DNA from: Chloroflexota bacterium
GTDB lineage: Bacteria > Chloroflexota > Dehalococcoidia > CAUJGQ01
Direction: 5' to 3'
Assembly (NCBI GenBank): GCA_963170165.1
Contig: CAUJGQ010000138.1
Span: forward strand, 1 to 64,000
DNA length: 64,000 bases
The position numbers and the translations under genes were made by a program. Positions 27,105 to 34,957 of this stretch are shown piece by piece; position 1 is the stretch's first letter; the number at the start of each line of letters is the position of its first letter. A model generated the notes under the pieces. That model was not told the DNA's origin, did no database searches, and worked only from the letters and a program-made list of their open reading frames with translations.

Positions 27105-27181
27105 CGGAGGCTCCTGCTGTTATGTGACTGAGAGCGTAGCGCCGGTGAAACCGCGTGTCCAAGATATGCCTGCTATCATTC

Positions 27182-27200
27182 CCATAACTGCTGGATATGG
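27182..27200. promoter_or_regulatory. Candidate LysR operator (T-N11-A)
   Basis: CCATA and TATGG are perfect inverted arms nine bases apart, and contain a T-N11-A (T27185, A27197) as in LysR-type binding sites. The site lies just ahead of the regulator's GTG, inside the divergent gap to the methyltransferase gene, as expected for an autoregulated LysR gene that also controls its neighbour. Confidence 0.55.
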
Positions 27201-27207
27201 TGGCTGG

Positions 27208-28230
27208 GTGGACCTGCATCAACTTGAGTACCTACGGGCGGTGGTGCGGGCGGGAAGCGTCACCCGTGCGGCGGAGCAGGCGCACATCTCCCAACCGGCT
27301 ATCAGCAAGCAGATAAGGCTGCTGGAATCGGAATTGGGGACGCCGTTGTTCCACCGGGTCGGGCGGCGGGTGGTACCCACGGAGGCAGGCGCGCTGCTGG
27401 CCGCCTGCGCCGAGCGCATATTCGATGACCTCGCTGCTACCACGGACGCCTTGGCGCAACTCGCCACCGCTGCTCGCGGCACGTTGCGGCTGTGCGCGAC
27501 AGAGACGGTGACGGACAACCTGTTGCCGCTGGCGCTGGCTGACTTGCAGCGGCGCAGCCCCGGCGTCCACGTGACGGTAGAGATGACCGGCACAGATGAC
27601 GCCATCGCGCGGGTACTGGCGGATGACGCCGACTTCGCTCTGGTGGTGTTGCCGCTGGCGGATTCACGCCTGGATATCACACCACTCTTCGAGGAGGCGA
27701 TCCTCCTGGCGGTGCCCTTGGCTCATCCGTGGGCCACCCTCGGGCAGGCGCCACTGGCCGAGGCGCTGGCCGGAGATGCGCTGCTGCTGTCGATGCCCGG
27801 TCATGGGTTACGCGCACAACTGGAGCGGGAGGCACAGGCACGGGGGCTGCGGCTGGACGGACCGGTGGACCTGCGCTCGCAGCGGGCGCTGCTGGAGTTG
27901 GTGGCGCTGGGGGCAGGCATCGCCTTCGCCCCAGCACTGAGCCTGCGGGATTTCGCCGGGCGGGTAGCGGTGCTCATCCCAGAGCCGCCACTCGTGCGAG
28001 CCGTCGGGGTGGTCACCCGCCGCGGCCGGCGCATTTCCCCGGCGGGAGCATTGCTGCTGGAGCTGCTCCGGGCGAAGCTGCCCGAGGTATCGCCCGATCA
28101 CTCCCCTACCGTCTCATTATCTGCCGGCTCGTCATCCTCATCCTCATCGGCGTCCTCCCAGATCTCGGCCAAGCGCAGCTCGAAACCAGGAACGACATCC
28201 TCGCCGGAGAGAATACCGTCCGCACCGTAG
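27208..28230 (+). CDS. LysR-family transcriptional regulator with read-through tail
   Basis: 340 residues from the GTG at 27208; the frame continues to 27124, but that part would cover the operator. Residues 1-60 are the winged helix-turn-helix (LHQLEYLRAVVRAGSVTRAA, SQPAISKQIRLLESELGTPL). Residues ~88-290 are the effector-binding domain (GTLRLCATETVTDNLLPL). The typical family length would end near 28098. Instead the frame runs 44 codons further, antisense through the Uma2 gene, adding a Ser-rich tail (SSSSSSSASS). That tail looks like loss of a stop rather than a functional domain. Ligand unknown; the context suggests branched-chain amino acid control. Confidence 0.88.
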   Translation: MDLHQLEYLRAVVRAGSVTRAAEQAHISQPAISKQIRLLESELGTPLFHRVGRRVVPTEAGALLAACAERIFDDLAATTDALAQLATAARGTLRLCATETVTDNLLPLALADLQRRSPGVHVTVEMTGTDDAIARVLADDADFALVVLPLADSRLDITPLFEEAILLAVPLAHPWATLGQAPLAEALAGDALLLSMPGHGLRAQLEREAQARGLRLDGPVDLRSQRALLELVALGAGIAFAPALSLRDFAGRVAVLIPEPPLVRAVGVVTRRGRRISPAGALLLELLRAKLPEVSPDHSPTVSLSAGSSSSSSSASSQISAKRSSKPGTTSSPERIPSAP

Positions 28231-28727
28231 ACCTCGGTCGAGCCATCGGCGCGATAGACAATTGCCTCGCGGTCGCTCGGATCAAGAACCCAGACGAGTT
28301 GCGCTCCGGCGCGAAGATATTGTTGCACCTTGCGCACCACCTGGGCGAAGCGGTCCGTTGGTGACAGCACTTCAACCACAAGATCGGGCGCGCCGTCCTG
28401 GAACCCACGGGTCAGCTTCCCGCGCTTCAGCCGCTCCTGCCGCGTGAAGGCGACATCAGGGGAGCGGACAAGATCCGGGTTCGTCGCAAGCTTCGCCCCA
28501 TGGTCAGCGCCGCTGACCTTGCCCAGCCTGTGATCACGAACGTACGGTCCTAGACGAATGGCGATATTCATCGCAACCGTGCTTGAGATCCATGAGGCGG
28601 GGCACACTTCCACAAGCCTCCCGTCAATCAACTCGTACCGTTTGCCGCCGTCGGGCATGGCGAGCAGGTCATCGGCGGTCATCAGTGGTTGGAGCGGCGC
28701 GGCGGTCATCTCAGCACCCCATGGCAA
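28098..28727 (-). CDS. Uma2-family restriction endonuclease-like protein (copy 1)
   Basis: 209 residues. It has the PD-(D/E)XK pattern of the Uma2/DUF820 family: YELIDGRLVEVCPAS near the N-terminus, LVRSPDVAFTRQERL, then PDLVVEVLSPTDRFAQVVRKV with the acidic-lysine site and GAQLVWVLDP. The C-terminal ~20 residues are very acidic (EDADEDEDDEPADNE). The family is abundant in Chloroflexota and Cyanobacteria, and its cellular job is poorly known. Its 3' end overlaps the LysR gene on the other strand by 133 bases. Confidence 0.87.
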   Translation of the reverse strand: MPWGAEMTAAPLQPLMTADDLLAMPDGGKRYELIDGRLVEVCPASWISSTVAMNIAIRLGPYVRDHRLGKVSGADHGAKLATNPDLVRSPDVAFTRQERLKRGKLTRGFQDGAPDLVVEVLSPTDRFAQVVRKVQQYLRAGAQLVWVLDPSDREAIVYRADGSTEVYGADGILSGEDVVPGFELRLAEIWEDADEDEDDEPADNETVGE

Positions 28728-28753
28728 GTGGCTGTCCCCATGATACGGCGCGC

Positions 28754-29539
28754 TCAGCGCCCCGGTAGCCGCCGCGCGGCGATGATCGCTGTCTGCTGGG
28801 AGAAGTGCAGGCGGCCATCCAGCCGGAACGGCCGGCAGCCGGACAGATCCTCGCGCTCGTCCCGTTCGATCAGCCTGCGCACCTCGACGGCGCTGGCTTC
28901 AGGCGTCTGGGCACGGGCCAGCCAGTCCTCCACGTCCGGCGTCAGCGATTCGGTGGAGACGTGGGTGATCTCCAGCCCGGCAGCGGTGAACAGCGCCAGG
29001 AGGGCGGTGAGCGGATAGGCGCGAGTATGGGATGGGTCGCGCAGGTTCTCAAAGCCGTTCTGATAGGCGGCCCGCTCTGTGAACTCGCTGACGATCAGGT
29101 CGTGCACGCCGATCACGCCGCCGGGCCGGCACAGCCGCACCATCTCCGCCAGCACGTGCGGCGGCTCGGTGAAGTGATGAAAGGCAAACCGGCAGACGAC
29201 GATGTCGAAGGTCTTGTCCGGGTAGGGCAGGGCGGCAGCGTCTCCGCGCTCGAAGCGGAGATTGGCGATACCGCGCTCCTTCCGCCGCGCTTCGGCGATG
29301 ATCAGCGGCGCCTCGGTGAGATCGACGCCGGTCATCTCACCGACATGAGCCGCCATCACCAGCGCCACGTGCCCCGGCCCGCAGGCCACCTCGAGCGCGC
29401 GGAAGTCCGGCGTCGCACCCACCGCCCGTACCAGCCGCATCACCCGGTCCGGGTCCATCAGGGAGTCCGCGCCGGCGTACGCTTGTGCCTGCTTCGTGAA
29501 CTCCCGCTGCACCAGGGCATTGTGGTCGCTGGTTGACAT
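28754..29539 (-). CDS. Class I SAM-dependent methyltransferase (UbiE-like)
   Basis: 261 residues from the ATG at 29539, which has AGGAGGG four bases upstream; the frame opens at 29581. Motif I ALEVACGPGHVALVMAAHV, acidic TGVDLTEAPL, motif II LPYPDKTFDIVVCRFAFHHF and motif III LCRPGGVIGVHDLIV. The segment NGFENLRDPSHTRAYPL is typical of a bacterial methyltransferase group of unknown substrate. It is likely a paralogue of the gene at 26325. It follows leuA by 80 bases on the same strand. Confidence 0.88.
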   Translation of the reverse strand: MSTSDHNALVQREFTKQAQAYAGADSLMDPDRVMRLVRAVGATPDFRALEVACGPGHVALVMAAHVGEMTGVDLTEAPLIIAEARRKERGIANLRFERGDAAALPYPDKTFDIVVCRFAFHHFTEPPHVLAEMVRLCRPGGVIGVHDLIVSEFTERAAYQNGFENLRDPSHTRAYPLTALLALFTAAGLEITHVSTESLTPDVEDWLARAQTPEASAVEVRRLIERDEREDLSGCRPFRLDGRLHFSQQTAIIAARRLPGR

Positions 29540-29619
29540 GCGTCCCTCCTCCAGGCCAGCAGTCAGGGACGAGAAAGCCACGTCCCCGACTGCCCGATCC
29601 CGGCTGCCGGTTGCCGCGT

Positions 29620-31167
29620 CTACACGGGCACGATCCGCTGCTCCGCCTTGCCGGCACGCAGGGCGAGCAGGCGATTGAGGGCGTTCATGTACGCCTTGGC
29701 CGAGGCAACGATGATGTCGGTGTCGGCGCCACGGCCGGTATAGGTACGGCCGCCCGCCTCGATGCGGATGATCACCTCACCTTGGGCGTCGATGCCCTCG
29801 GTGACGCTCTTGACGGTGTACTCGCTGAGGGTGTTGGGCTCGCCGACAATGCGGTTGATGGCCTTGTAGACGGCATCCACCGGGCCGTCACCGACGGCGG
29901 CGTCCTCAATGCGATCGCCCTCTTTGTTCACCAGGCGGACCGTGGCCGTCGGGCGGATGGTGTCGCCAGCGGAGACATGCACCCGCTCCAGCAGCCAGGT
30001 GGCATCAGCGCTGCGTGACTCATCGCTGAGCAGCGCTTCCAGGTCGCGGTCATCTACTTCGGTCTTCTTGTCGGCCAGGTCCTTGAACCGCACAAAGATG
30101 CGATCGAGATCCTCCTGGGTCAGCTCGTAGCCCAGTTCCTCCAGCCGCTTCTTTAGCCCGGCACGGCCCGAGACCTTGGTGAGCACGATCTTGGTCGCCT
30201 CGGGGTGACCAATCTCGCGCGGGTCCATGATCTCGAAGTTCTCGCGCAGCTTGATCACCGCGTCCTGATGGATACCGGAGGCGTGGCGGAAGGCGTTAAG
30301 GCCTACCACGGCCTTGTTCGGCTGAACGACAATGCCGGTGAGGTCAGAGACCAGGCGTGAGGTGCGGTACAGCTCGCGGGTGTTGACGCCGATATCGACG
30401 CCGGAGCGGTCCTGGCGCGTCTTGAGCGCCATCACCACCTCCTCCAGCGAGGCGTTGCCGGCGCGCTCGCCCAGGCCATTGACGCATACCTCGATCTGGC
30501 GTGCTCCCGCCCGCACCGCCGCCAGCGAGTTGGCCGTTGCCAGGCCAAGGTCGTTGTGGCAGTGCACGGAGACCACCGCCCGGTGGATGTTCTTCACGTT
30601 CTCGTAGATGCCGCGCAGCATCTCCTCGAACTCCTGCGGCACGGTATAGCCCACCGTGTCGGGGATGTTGACCGTCGTTGCCCCGGCGTCGATCACTGCC
30701 TCCAGCAACTGGTACAGGTAACGGGGGTCAGAGCGGGTAGCGTCCATCGGCGAGAACTCGACGTCCTCCACCGCCTCGCGCGCGCGCCTGACGGCGGCCA
30801 CGGCCTGAAGCAGCACCCCCTCGCGATCCTTCTGCATCTGGTGAAGCAGGTGGATATCCGACGAGGAGATGAAGCAGTGGATACGCGGGTCCAGTGCCCC
30901 TTCCATCGCTTGGATCGCTGCTTCGACGTCGCCGGAAACGCAGCGCGAGAGGGTGGCGATGCGTGGCCCCTTGACGGTGCGGGCGATAGCGCGCACGGCC
31001 TCGAAGTCACCAGGGGAGGAGGCGGCAAATCCCGCCTCGATCACATCCACGCCCGTCTTGGCGAGCTGGAGCGCGATCTCCATTTTGTCGTCGGCGTTGA
31101 GCGCCACACCGGCGGTCTGCTCACCGTCGCGCAGGGTGGTGTCGAAGATGATGACGCGGTCTGCCAT
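29620..31167 (-). CDS. leuA: 2-isopropylmalate synthase
   Basis: 515 residues from the ATG at 31167 (GAGGAG 10 bases upstream). An upstream frame to 31317 runs through the attenuator and is not the real start. It condenses acetyl-CoA with 2-oxoisovalerate, the committed step to leucine. Marks: IIFDTTLRDGEQTAGVAL (catalytic Arg/Asp/Glu), VSVHCHNDLGLATANSL (metal HxH), GLGERAGNASLEEVVMAL, and a C-terminal LeuA dimer/allosteric domain from about residue 375 (GDTIRPTATVRLVNKEGD), so feedback inhibition by leucine is expected. Expression appears to be controlled by the leader peptide and hairpin directly upstream. Confidence 0.96.
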   Translation of the reverse strand: MADRVIIFDTTLRDGEQTAGVALNADDKMEIALQLAKTGVDVIEAGFAASSPGDFEAVRAIARTVKGPRIATLSRCVSGDVEAAIQAMEGALDPRIHCFISSSDIHLLHQMQKDREGVLLQAVAAVRRAREAVEDVEFSPMDATRSDPRYLYQLLEAVIDAGATTVNIPDTVGYTVPQEFEEMLRGIYENVKNIHRAVVSVHCHNDLGLATANSLAAVRAGARQIEVCVNGLGERAGNASLEEVVMALKTRQDRSGVDIGVNTRELYRTSRLVSDLTGIVVQPNKAVVGLNAFRHASGIHQDAVIKLRENFEIMDPREIGHPEATKIVLTKVSGRAGLKKRLEELGYELTQEDLDRIFVRFKDLADKKTEVDDRDLEALLSDESRSADATWLLERVHVSAGDTIRPTATVRLVNKEGDRIEDAAVGDGPVDAVYKAINRIVGEPNTLSEYTVKSVTEGIDAQGEVIIRIEAGGRTYTGRGADTDIIVASAKAYMNALNRLLALRAGKAEQRIVPV

Positions 31168-31248
31168 TGCAGGTGTTCTCCTCGGGCTGCATTGTCGTGT
31201 ATGGAATCGTTGCTCACATCCAGCTGCGCACACGCGGCAGCGGCTTGC

Positions 31249-31286
31249 CCGGCCCTCCGACCCGTGGTTAGCGGGCCGAGGGCCGG
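31249..31286 (-). promoter_or_regulatory. leuA attenuator hairpin
   Basis: In the RNA, CCGGCCCTC plus GCCCG pair with CGGG plus GAGGGCCGG to give about 15 base pairs with one bulge, closing a loop that contains the leader-peptide stop codon. The 5' arm begins three bases after the leader's last Leu codon, so a ribosome waiting there would block folding. It is not followed by a T run; it may act as a Rho-type or pausing attenuator, or occlude translation. Confidence 0.7.
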
Positions 31287-31333
31287 CGAAGGAGGAGACC
31301 TGGTAACCAGGCGTCACAGCGTCGATGCGTCAT
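31268..31333 (-). CDS. leuA leader peptide (21 codons)
   Basis: ATG at 31333 with AGGTGG three bases upstream; TAA at 31268-31270. The peptide reads MTHRRCDAWLPGLLLRRPSAR as far as the stop (21 residues); the control run is WLPGLLL, encoded TTA and CTC CTC CTT. The ATG overlaps the stop of the upstream Uma2 gene (ATGA), so ribosomes leaving that gene could start here. A short Leu-rich peptide next to a stable hairpin in front of leuA is the classical layout of ribosome-mediated attenuation in high-GC bacteria. There is no experimental proof, but the combination is hard to explain by chance. Confidence 0.8.
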   Translation of the reverse strand: MTHRRCDAWLPGLLLRRPSAR

Positions 31334-32199
31334 TGACCACCTGCCGCTCCACCATTCACATCGCCAAATCGCGCACGGTAACGGGCGAGAAGCGCCTCAA
31401 GTTCTGCGACGCGGCGCCGCTCGGCCTCGGCAGCTAGCTCGGCACCGCCGCGCGCCCGCCGCTCCGCCTCGGCGCGGGTGCGCTCTTGATCAGCGCGGAG
31501 GTTCTCCATGTCAGCGCGGATGCGTTCGGCTTCTGCCCGAGCATGCTCGGCTTCTTCGCGGGTGGGCAGCACGGAGCCATCGACCGTGGCCCAACGCAGC
31601 CATGTCCCACCCCGTGCCTGATAGCTGCCCTCCCAAAGTACGAGCGACAGCCCCAACACGGGACAGGGCAACCGCCCCTCACGGTCACGATCCAGCGGCT
31701 GGTAGAGCCGTTCCTCTGGCGACAGCAGCAACCCCACCAACTCCTGTGACTCCGGGTCATACCAGACGTACTGCGGCACACGCATCAGGTCTTGATAGAT
31801 GCGTCGCTTCTCACCTCGATCCCTGGCGCGGGTGCGAGGTGACAGAATCTGGATCACGACGTCCGGACCCTTGCCCTCTTGCCAGATCACCCAGCTCTTA
31901 CGCTGGCGATCCGGCACATCGAACACGACGTAGACATCTGGTCCGAGGAAGTCGCTATTGCGCACCTGCTCCAGGCTGTAGTAGATGATCTGGTTCTTCC
32001 CGACATAGACGTTCTGGCCGGCGTAGTGCAGCCGAAGCGTCTCAAAGAGCAGATCCATCTGGAGTGCCTGTCGCTCGGTGTCCATCGGCATCCCATCGGT
32101 CTCGGGCAGTTCATCCTCGGTCGGGGGCGCCTCGACACCCAGTTCCGCGAGGAGTGCCCGGTCATCGTCGGTCAGGATCCACTCGCGCTGCTGTGTCAT
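31330..32199 (-). CDS. Uma2-family protein with C-terminal coiled coil (copy 2)
   Basis: 289 residues; GAGGTC precedes the ATG. The Uma2 core occupies about residues 40-200 (IIYYSLEQVRNSDFLGPDVY, KGPDVVIQILSPRTRARDRG, PQYVWYDPESQELVG). After residue ~215 comes a heptad-like charged coiled coil (EEAEHARAEAERIRADMENL and on), a common addition in this family. It probably oligomerises. It is upstream of leuA and shares the ATGA junction with the leuA leader peptide. Confidence 0.87.
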   Translation of the reverse strand: MTQQREWILTDDDRALLAELGVEAPPTEDELPETDGMPMDTERQALQMDLLFETLRLHYAGQNVYVGKNQIIYYSLEQVRNSDFLGPDVYVVFDVPDRQRKSWVIWQEGKGPDVVIQILSPRTRARDRGEKRRIYQDLMRVPQYVWYDPESQELVGLLLSPEERLYQPLDRDREGRLPCPVLGLSLVLWEGSYQARGGTWLRWATVDGSVLPTREEAEHARAEAERIRADMENLRADQERTRAEAERRARGGAELAAEAERRRVAELEALLARYRARFGDVNGGAAGGQ

Positions 32200-32218
32200 C
32201 GCGACCTCACTCCCGGTC

Positions 32219-33736
32219 TTATACCGGCTCCCAGCGACGCTCGGTCACGCCGAAGCGATCAATGCGGATGACCAGCACCCGGCGGCAGCCGTGGGCGCAG
32301 CCGCGCGCCAGCAGGTCGGCCACCTTCAGGTTGGTGGCGGCCGCCTCTGTTGCAGGTTCGGTGGCGTGACAGTGGGCGCCGTACGGTGCAACGACAAACA
32401 CGCCGCTGTCTTCATCCAGCATCACCACCAGGCCGGTCTCGCCATCAGAGTCAAACAACCGCTCGTGGCGGCCATCAGCAAAGCGCACGTCCACATCGCC
32501 GCTGCACACCCAGGACCAGCGTGTATCAAGCGCATGCTCTTGACCGGCAACCAGTGTCTGGTCGGCCGGCGCACCGGGAAAGGCCAGCGACTGCGCGCCG
32601 GCGCCCGGCACGATCCGGACCGCGCGGCGCATTATCCGGTGTGCCTGGCCCTGGCCAATACCCTTGGCGTAGTACAGATAGCCATCGCCCGCGGTGACGG
32701 CATGCCACCCTGACATCGGGCTGAGCAGCGTGGGATAGCCAATGCGTTGAGGCCGCTCGCCTGTACTCAGCAACATGCGCGGCGTTTCCCAACGCACGCC
32801 ATCCTCAGAGGCGGTGTAGTAGATGCCGTCGCGCGATTCGACCGTCGCCAGATAGCGCCCCAACACGGTATTGAAGCTGACACTGGGATTGGCAGCGTAG
32901 ACGGTCGTGGCGCCGGGCGCCGCCCGCGCGATCACGGCGGTGCTCTGCCCCCCAAGACCGGGCTGGCTCCAGGCGCCACGGTAGTACTTCTGCCAGGTGC
33001 CCGGCAGCCCGCCACTGCTTATCCGGGCACGGGCCACATGCACTTCATCGGGCGGTCCGCTGGCCGTGCCCCAGTCCACGTAGTACAGGTAGATATAGTC
33101 GCCCACGACGATGGCGCTGGGCTCGCCGGCGCCAGTGAACTTCGCGCACGGGGGCGCGAGGTTGCGGCCGGTAATGATCGTCCCGCGCCGTTCCCAGGTT
33201 TCACCGAAGTCGCGCGAGTAGGCCATGCCAATGGCAGCCGTGGTGCCACCGCGCGGGCATTGCTGCTCCGCATGGTAGATGCCGTAGAGTTCGCCCTCCC
33301 CCAGTCCCGGCAGCACTGCGCCGAAGCCGGCGTAATCGCGGTCGATACCTTCACCGGTCGGGCCCAGCACCGGCACCGCACCGCCGCGCGCATCCGTGCG
33401 GTGGGGCCGCAGGCTGTCGAAGCTAGCGCCACGCAGCAGGTACGCGTGCGTGCCGCCGGTAACCCACACGTGATACTGGCCGTTTGCGCTCAGGAAGGAG
33501 ATGTGGCCATCAGGAAGCGAGCGCATCCCAAATTCGCCACCGGGCAACCCGTCCTCTTCCGGACCAGACAGGGCCAGCGAGTAGCTGTAGGTTTCGGCCG
33601 CGGTGGCCGGCGCCGCGGGAGGCAGGCCGTCGCGCTGCGCGGTTCCCAGCACGGCGCCACCGATGATCAGCAGGGCGCCCAGCAGCCACACCGGCCAGCG
33701 CCGGAGGATCGCGCCGCGTACTCCATCAGCCGCCAT
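32219..33736 (-). CDS. Membrane-anchored protein with beta-propeller-like domain
   Basis: About 505 residues from the ATG at 33736; an ATG at 33748 and a longer frame to 33898 are alternatives. A signal anchor (WPVWLLGALLIIGGAVLG) is followed by a long exterior domain with repeated motifs of five-bladed glycosidase/sialidase-like propellers: YSRDFGETWERRGTII, YIYLYYVDWGTASGPPDEVH, VSFNTVLGRYLATVES and GIYYTASEDGVRWETP. This pattern is seen in GH43/GH33-like proteins, but I cannot place the catalytic acids with confidence. The C-terminal ~100 residues hold four cysteines. It lies between ilvN and leuA, where many bacteria have ilvC. Confidence 0.65.
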   Translation of the reverse strand: MAADGVRGAILRRWPVWLLGALLIIGGAVLGTAQRDGLPPAAPATAAETYSYSLALSGPEEDGLPGGEFGMRSLPDGHISFLSANGQYHVWVTGGTHAYLLRGASFDSLRPHRTDARGGAVPVLGPTGEGIDRDYAGFGAVLPGLGEGELYGIYHAEQQCPRGGTTAAIGMAYSRDFGETWERRGTIITGRNLAPPCAKFTGAGEPSAIVVGDYIYLYYVDWGTASGPPDEVHVARARISSGGLPGTWQKYYRGAWSQPGLGGQSTAVIARAAPGATTVYAANPSVSFNTVLGRYLATVESRDGIYYTASEDGVRWETPRMLLSTGERPQRIGYPTLLSPMSGWHAVTAGDGYLYYAKGIGQGQAHRIMRRAVRIVPGAGAQSLAFPGAPADQTLVAGQEHALDTRWSWVCSGDVDVRFADGRHERLFDSDGETGLVVMLDEDSGVFVVAPYGAHCHATEPATEAAATNLKVADLLARGCAHGCRRVLVIRIDRFGVTERRWEPV

Positions 33737-33819
33737 GAACCGCCCCATCCTCGCCGGCTTCGGTGCCTGCTGGCTGGCCCGCCTCTGGGCCAGTGTAGCG
33801 CGCGGTGTCCGGCCGGCCG

Positions 33820-34173
33820 CTATCGCCGTCTGCTCGGCCGCAGCGGTTCCACCAGTCCAAAGGCGCCCAGCACCAGCAGCAGCGCCCCTGGCATCCACAA
33901 CAAGCCGGTGCCATCGGCCGACAGCACCGCGGCCAATCCCATCAACAGTCCGGCGGCAGCCACAACCAGCGTCCCGCCCTGACGTGGCTCAGCATCATAG
34001 CGGCGCAGCCCGAGCATAGCCAGCACCGGCGGCGCCATGGTCAGCGCCACCAGCCGCCACTCGGATTGCTCCAGCGCCCCCGCCTGCTTAGCTGCCGTTA
34101 CCCCCAGCGTGGCCAGCGTCCCCAGCGCCGCACCAATGGCGGTATACAGCCGTGCCCGTGTCTCGGAAGCCAT
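33820..34173 (-). CDS. Small multi-pass membrane protein
   Basis: 117 residues from the ATG at 34173; the frame continues upstream through an inverted repeat to 34287, which is unlikely to be translated. Three to four hydrophobic helices: YTAIGAALGTLATLGVTAA, LVALTMAPPVLAMLGL, TLVVAAAGLLMGLAAVL and LLWMPGALLLVLGAFGLV, ending RPSRRR. No recognised family. It shares the strand with ilvN and the propeller gene, and may be part of the same transcript. Confidence 0.6.
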   Translation of the reverse strand: MASETRARLYTAIGAALGTLATLGVTAAKQAGALEQSEWRLVALTMAPPVLAMLGLRRYDAEPRQGGTLVVAAAGLLMGLAAVLSADGTGLLWMPGALLLVLGAFGLVEPLRPSRRR

Positions 34174-34218
34174 ATGTGAGCCTGTCAGCCTGCCGGCGGG
34201 GAGCCGGAACGGAGCAGT

Positions 34219-34276
34219 GTGTTTCGTATTGCGCGCGGGGATTGAAGCTACGAGTTCCACACGCAATACGAAACAC
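34219..34276. repeat. Perfect 15-bp inverted repeat between ilvN and a membrane gene
   Basis: GTGTTTCGTATTGCG (34219-34233) and CGCAATACGAAACAC (34262-34276) flank 28 bases. There is no T run. It lies just after ilvN on the minus strand and may terminate or process the ilvBN transcript. Its ATTGCG core is shared with the inverted repeat at 3372-3412. Confidence 0.7.
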
Positions 34277-34304
34277 GTTCGCCCCAAGATGCTGGTTGCC
34301 GCTG

Positions 34305-34886
34305 CTAATCGCTCACATACGGCATCGCGCCATTCGGGCGGTGACCGATGCGGGCATGGGCGGCGGCGGCGGCGGCGGCTTTGGCGTCGTCCACGTGCAC
34401 GGTGCTCGCGCCGCGGCCCATCGCCAGCCGGCCGGTGCGGGCCAGTTCGGCGATACCGAACGGCTTCATCGTGCGCAGCACGTTGTCGATGTGATCACCA
34501 TCACCCACTACCTCCAGGATGACGGACGAGTCCGACACATCGGCCACGTGTGCACCGAACACCCCCGCAAGCTGGATCACCTCACCGCGCTTGCCATTGG
34601 AACAGCGCACCTTGATCAGCGCCAGCTCGCGCGCCACCATCCCCTTGTGGGTGATGTCCGCCACCTTGACCACGTCGATCAGCTTGTAGAGCTGCTTTTC
34701 GACCTGTTCCACCTGGGTGGTCGAGCCATCCACTACGATGGTCATGCGCGACAGGCCGTCCTGTTCGGTCTGGCCGACGGCCAGACTCTCGATGTTGAAG
34801 CCACGCCGCCGGAACAGCGAGGCCACCCGGTTCAGCACGCCCGGCCGGTCCTCGACCAGGGCGATGACGGTATGCTTGTTGCTCAT
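34305..34886 (-). CDS. ilvN: Acetolactate synthase small (regulatory) subunit
   Basis: 193 residues; GAGGAG precedes the ATG. The N-terminal ACT domain (HTVIALVEDRPGVLNRVASL, RRGFNIESLAVGQTE) binds valine and confers feedback inhibition on the catalytic subunit. The C-terminal ALS_ss_C domain follows (LALIKVRCSNGKRGEVIQLA, FGIAELARTGRLAMGRG). Length is a little above the usual ~165, with an Ala-rich end. It follows ilvB by 71 bases in the same transcript. Confidence 0.94.
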   Translation of the reverse strand: MSNKHTVIALVEDRPGVLNRVASLFRRRGFNIESLAVGQTEQDGLSRMTIVVDGSTTQVEQVEKQLYKLIDVVKVADITHKGMVARELALIKVRCSNGKRGEVIQLAGVFGAHVADVSDSSVILEVVGDGDHIDNVLRTMKPFGIAELARTGRLAMGRGASTVHVDDAKAAAAAAAHARIGHRPNGAMPYVSD

Positions 34887-34957
34887 GGTGAAGCTCCTCA
34901 GCCGGCCGGCCTGTCCGTGTGACAGCCACCGCCGCTGCGCTCTGCGTCGATCGCTGA

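Noticed and set aside
31168-31317. N-terminal 50-residue extension of leuA
   Set aside because: The extension is translated from the attenuator hairpin in another frame than the leader peptide and has no ribosome site; the ATG at 31167 with GAGGAG and the conserved start of the catalytic domain is preferred.
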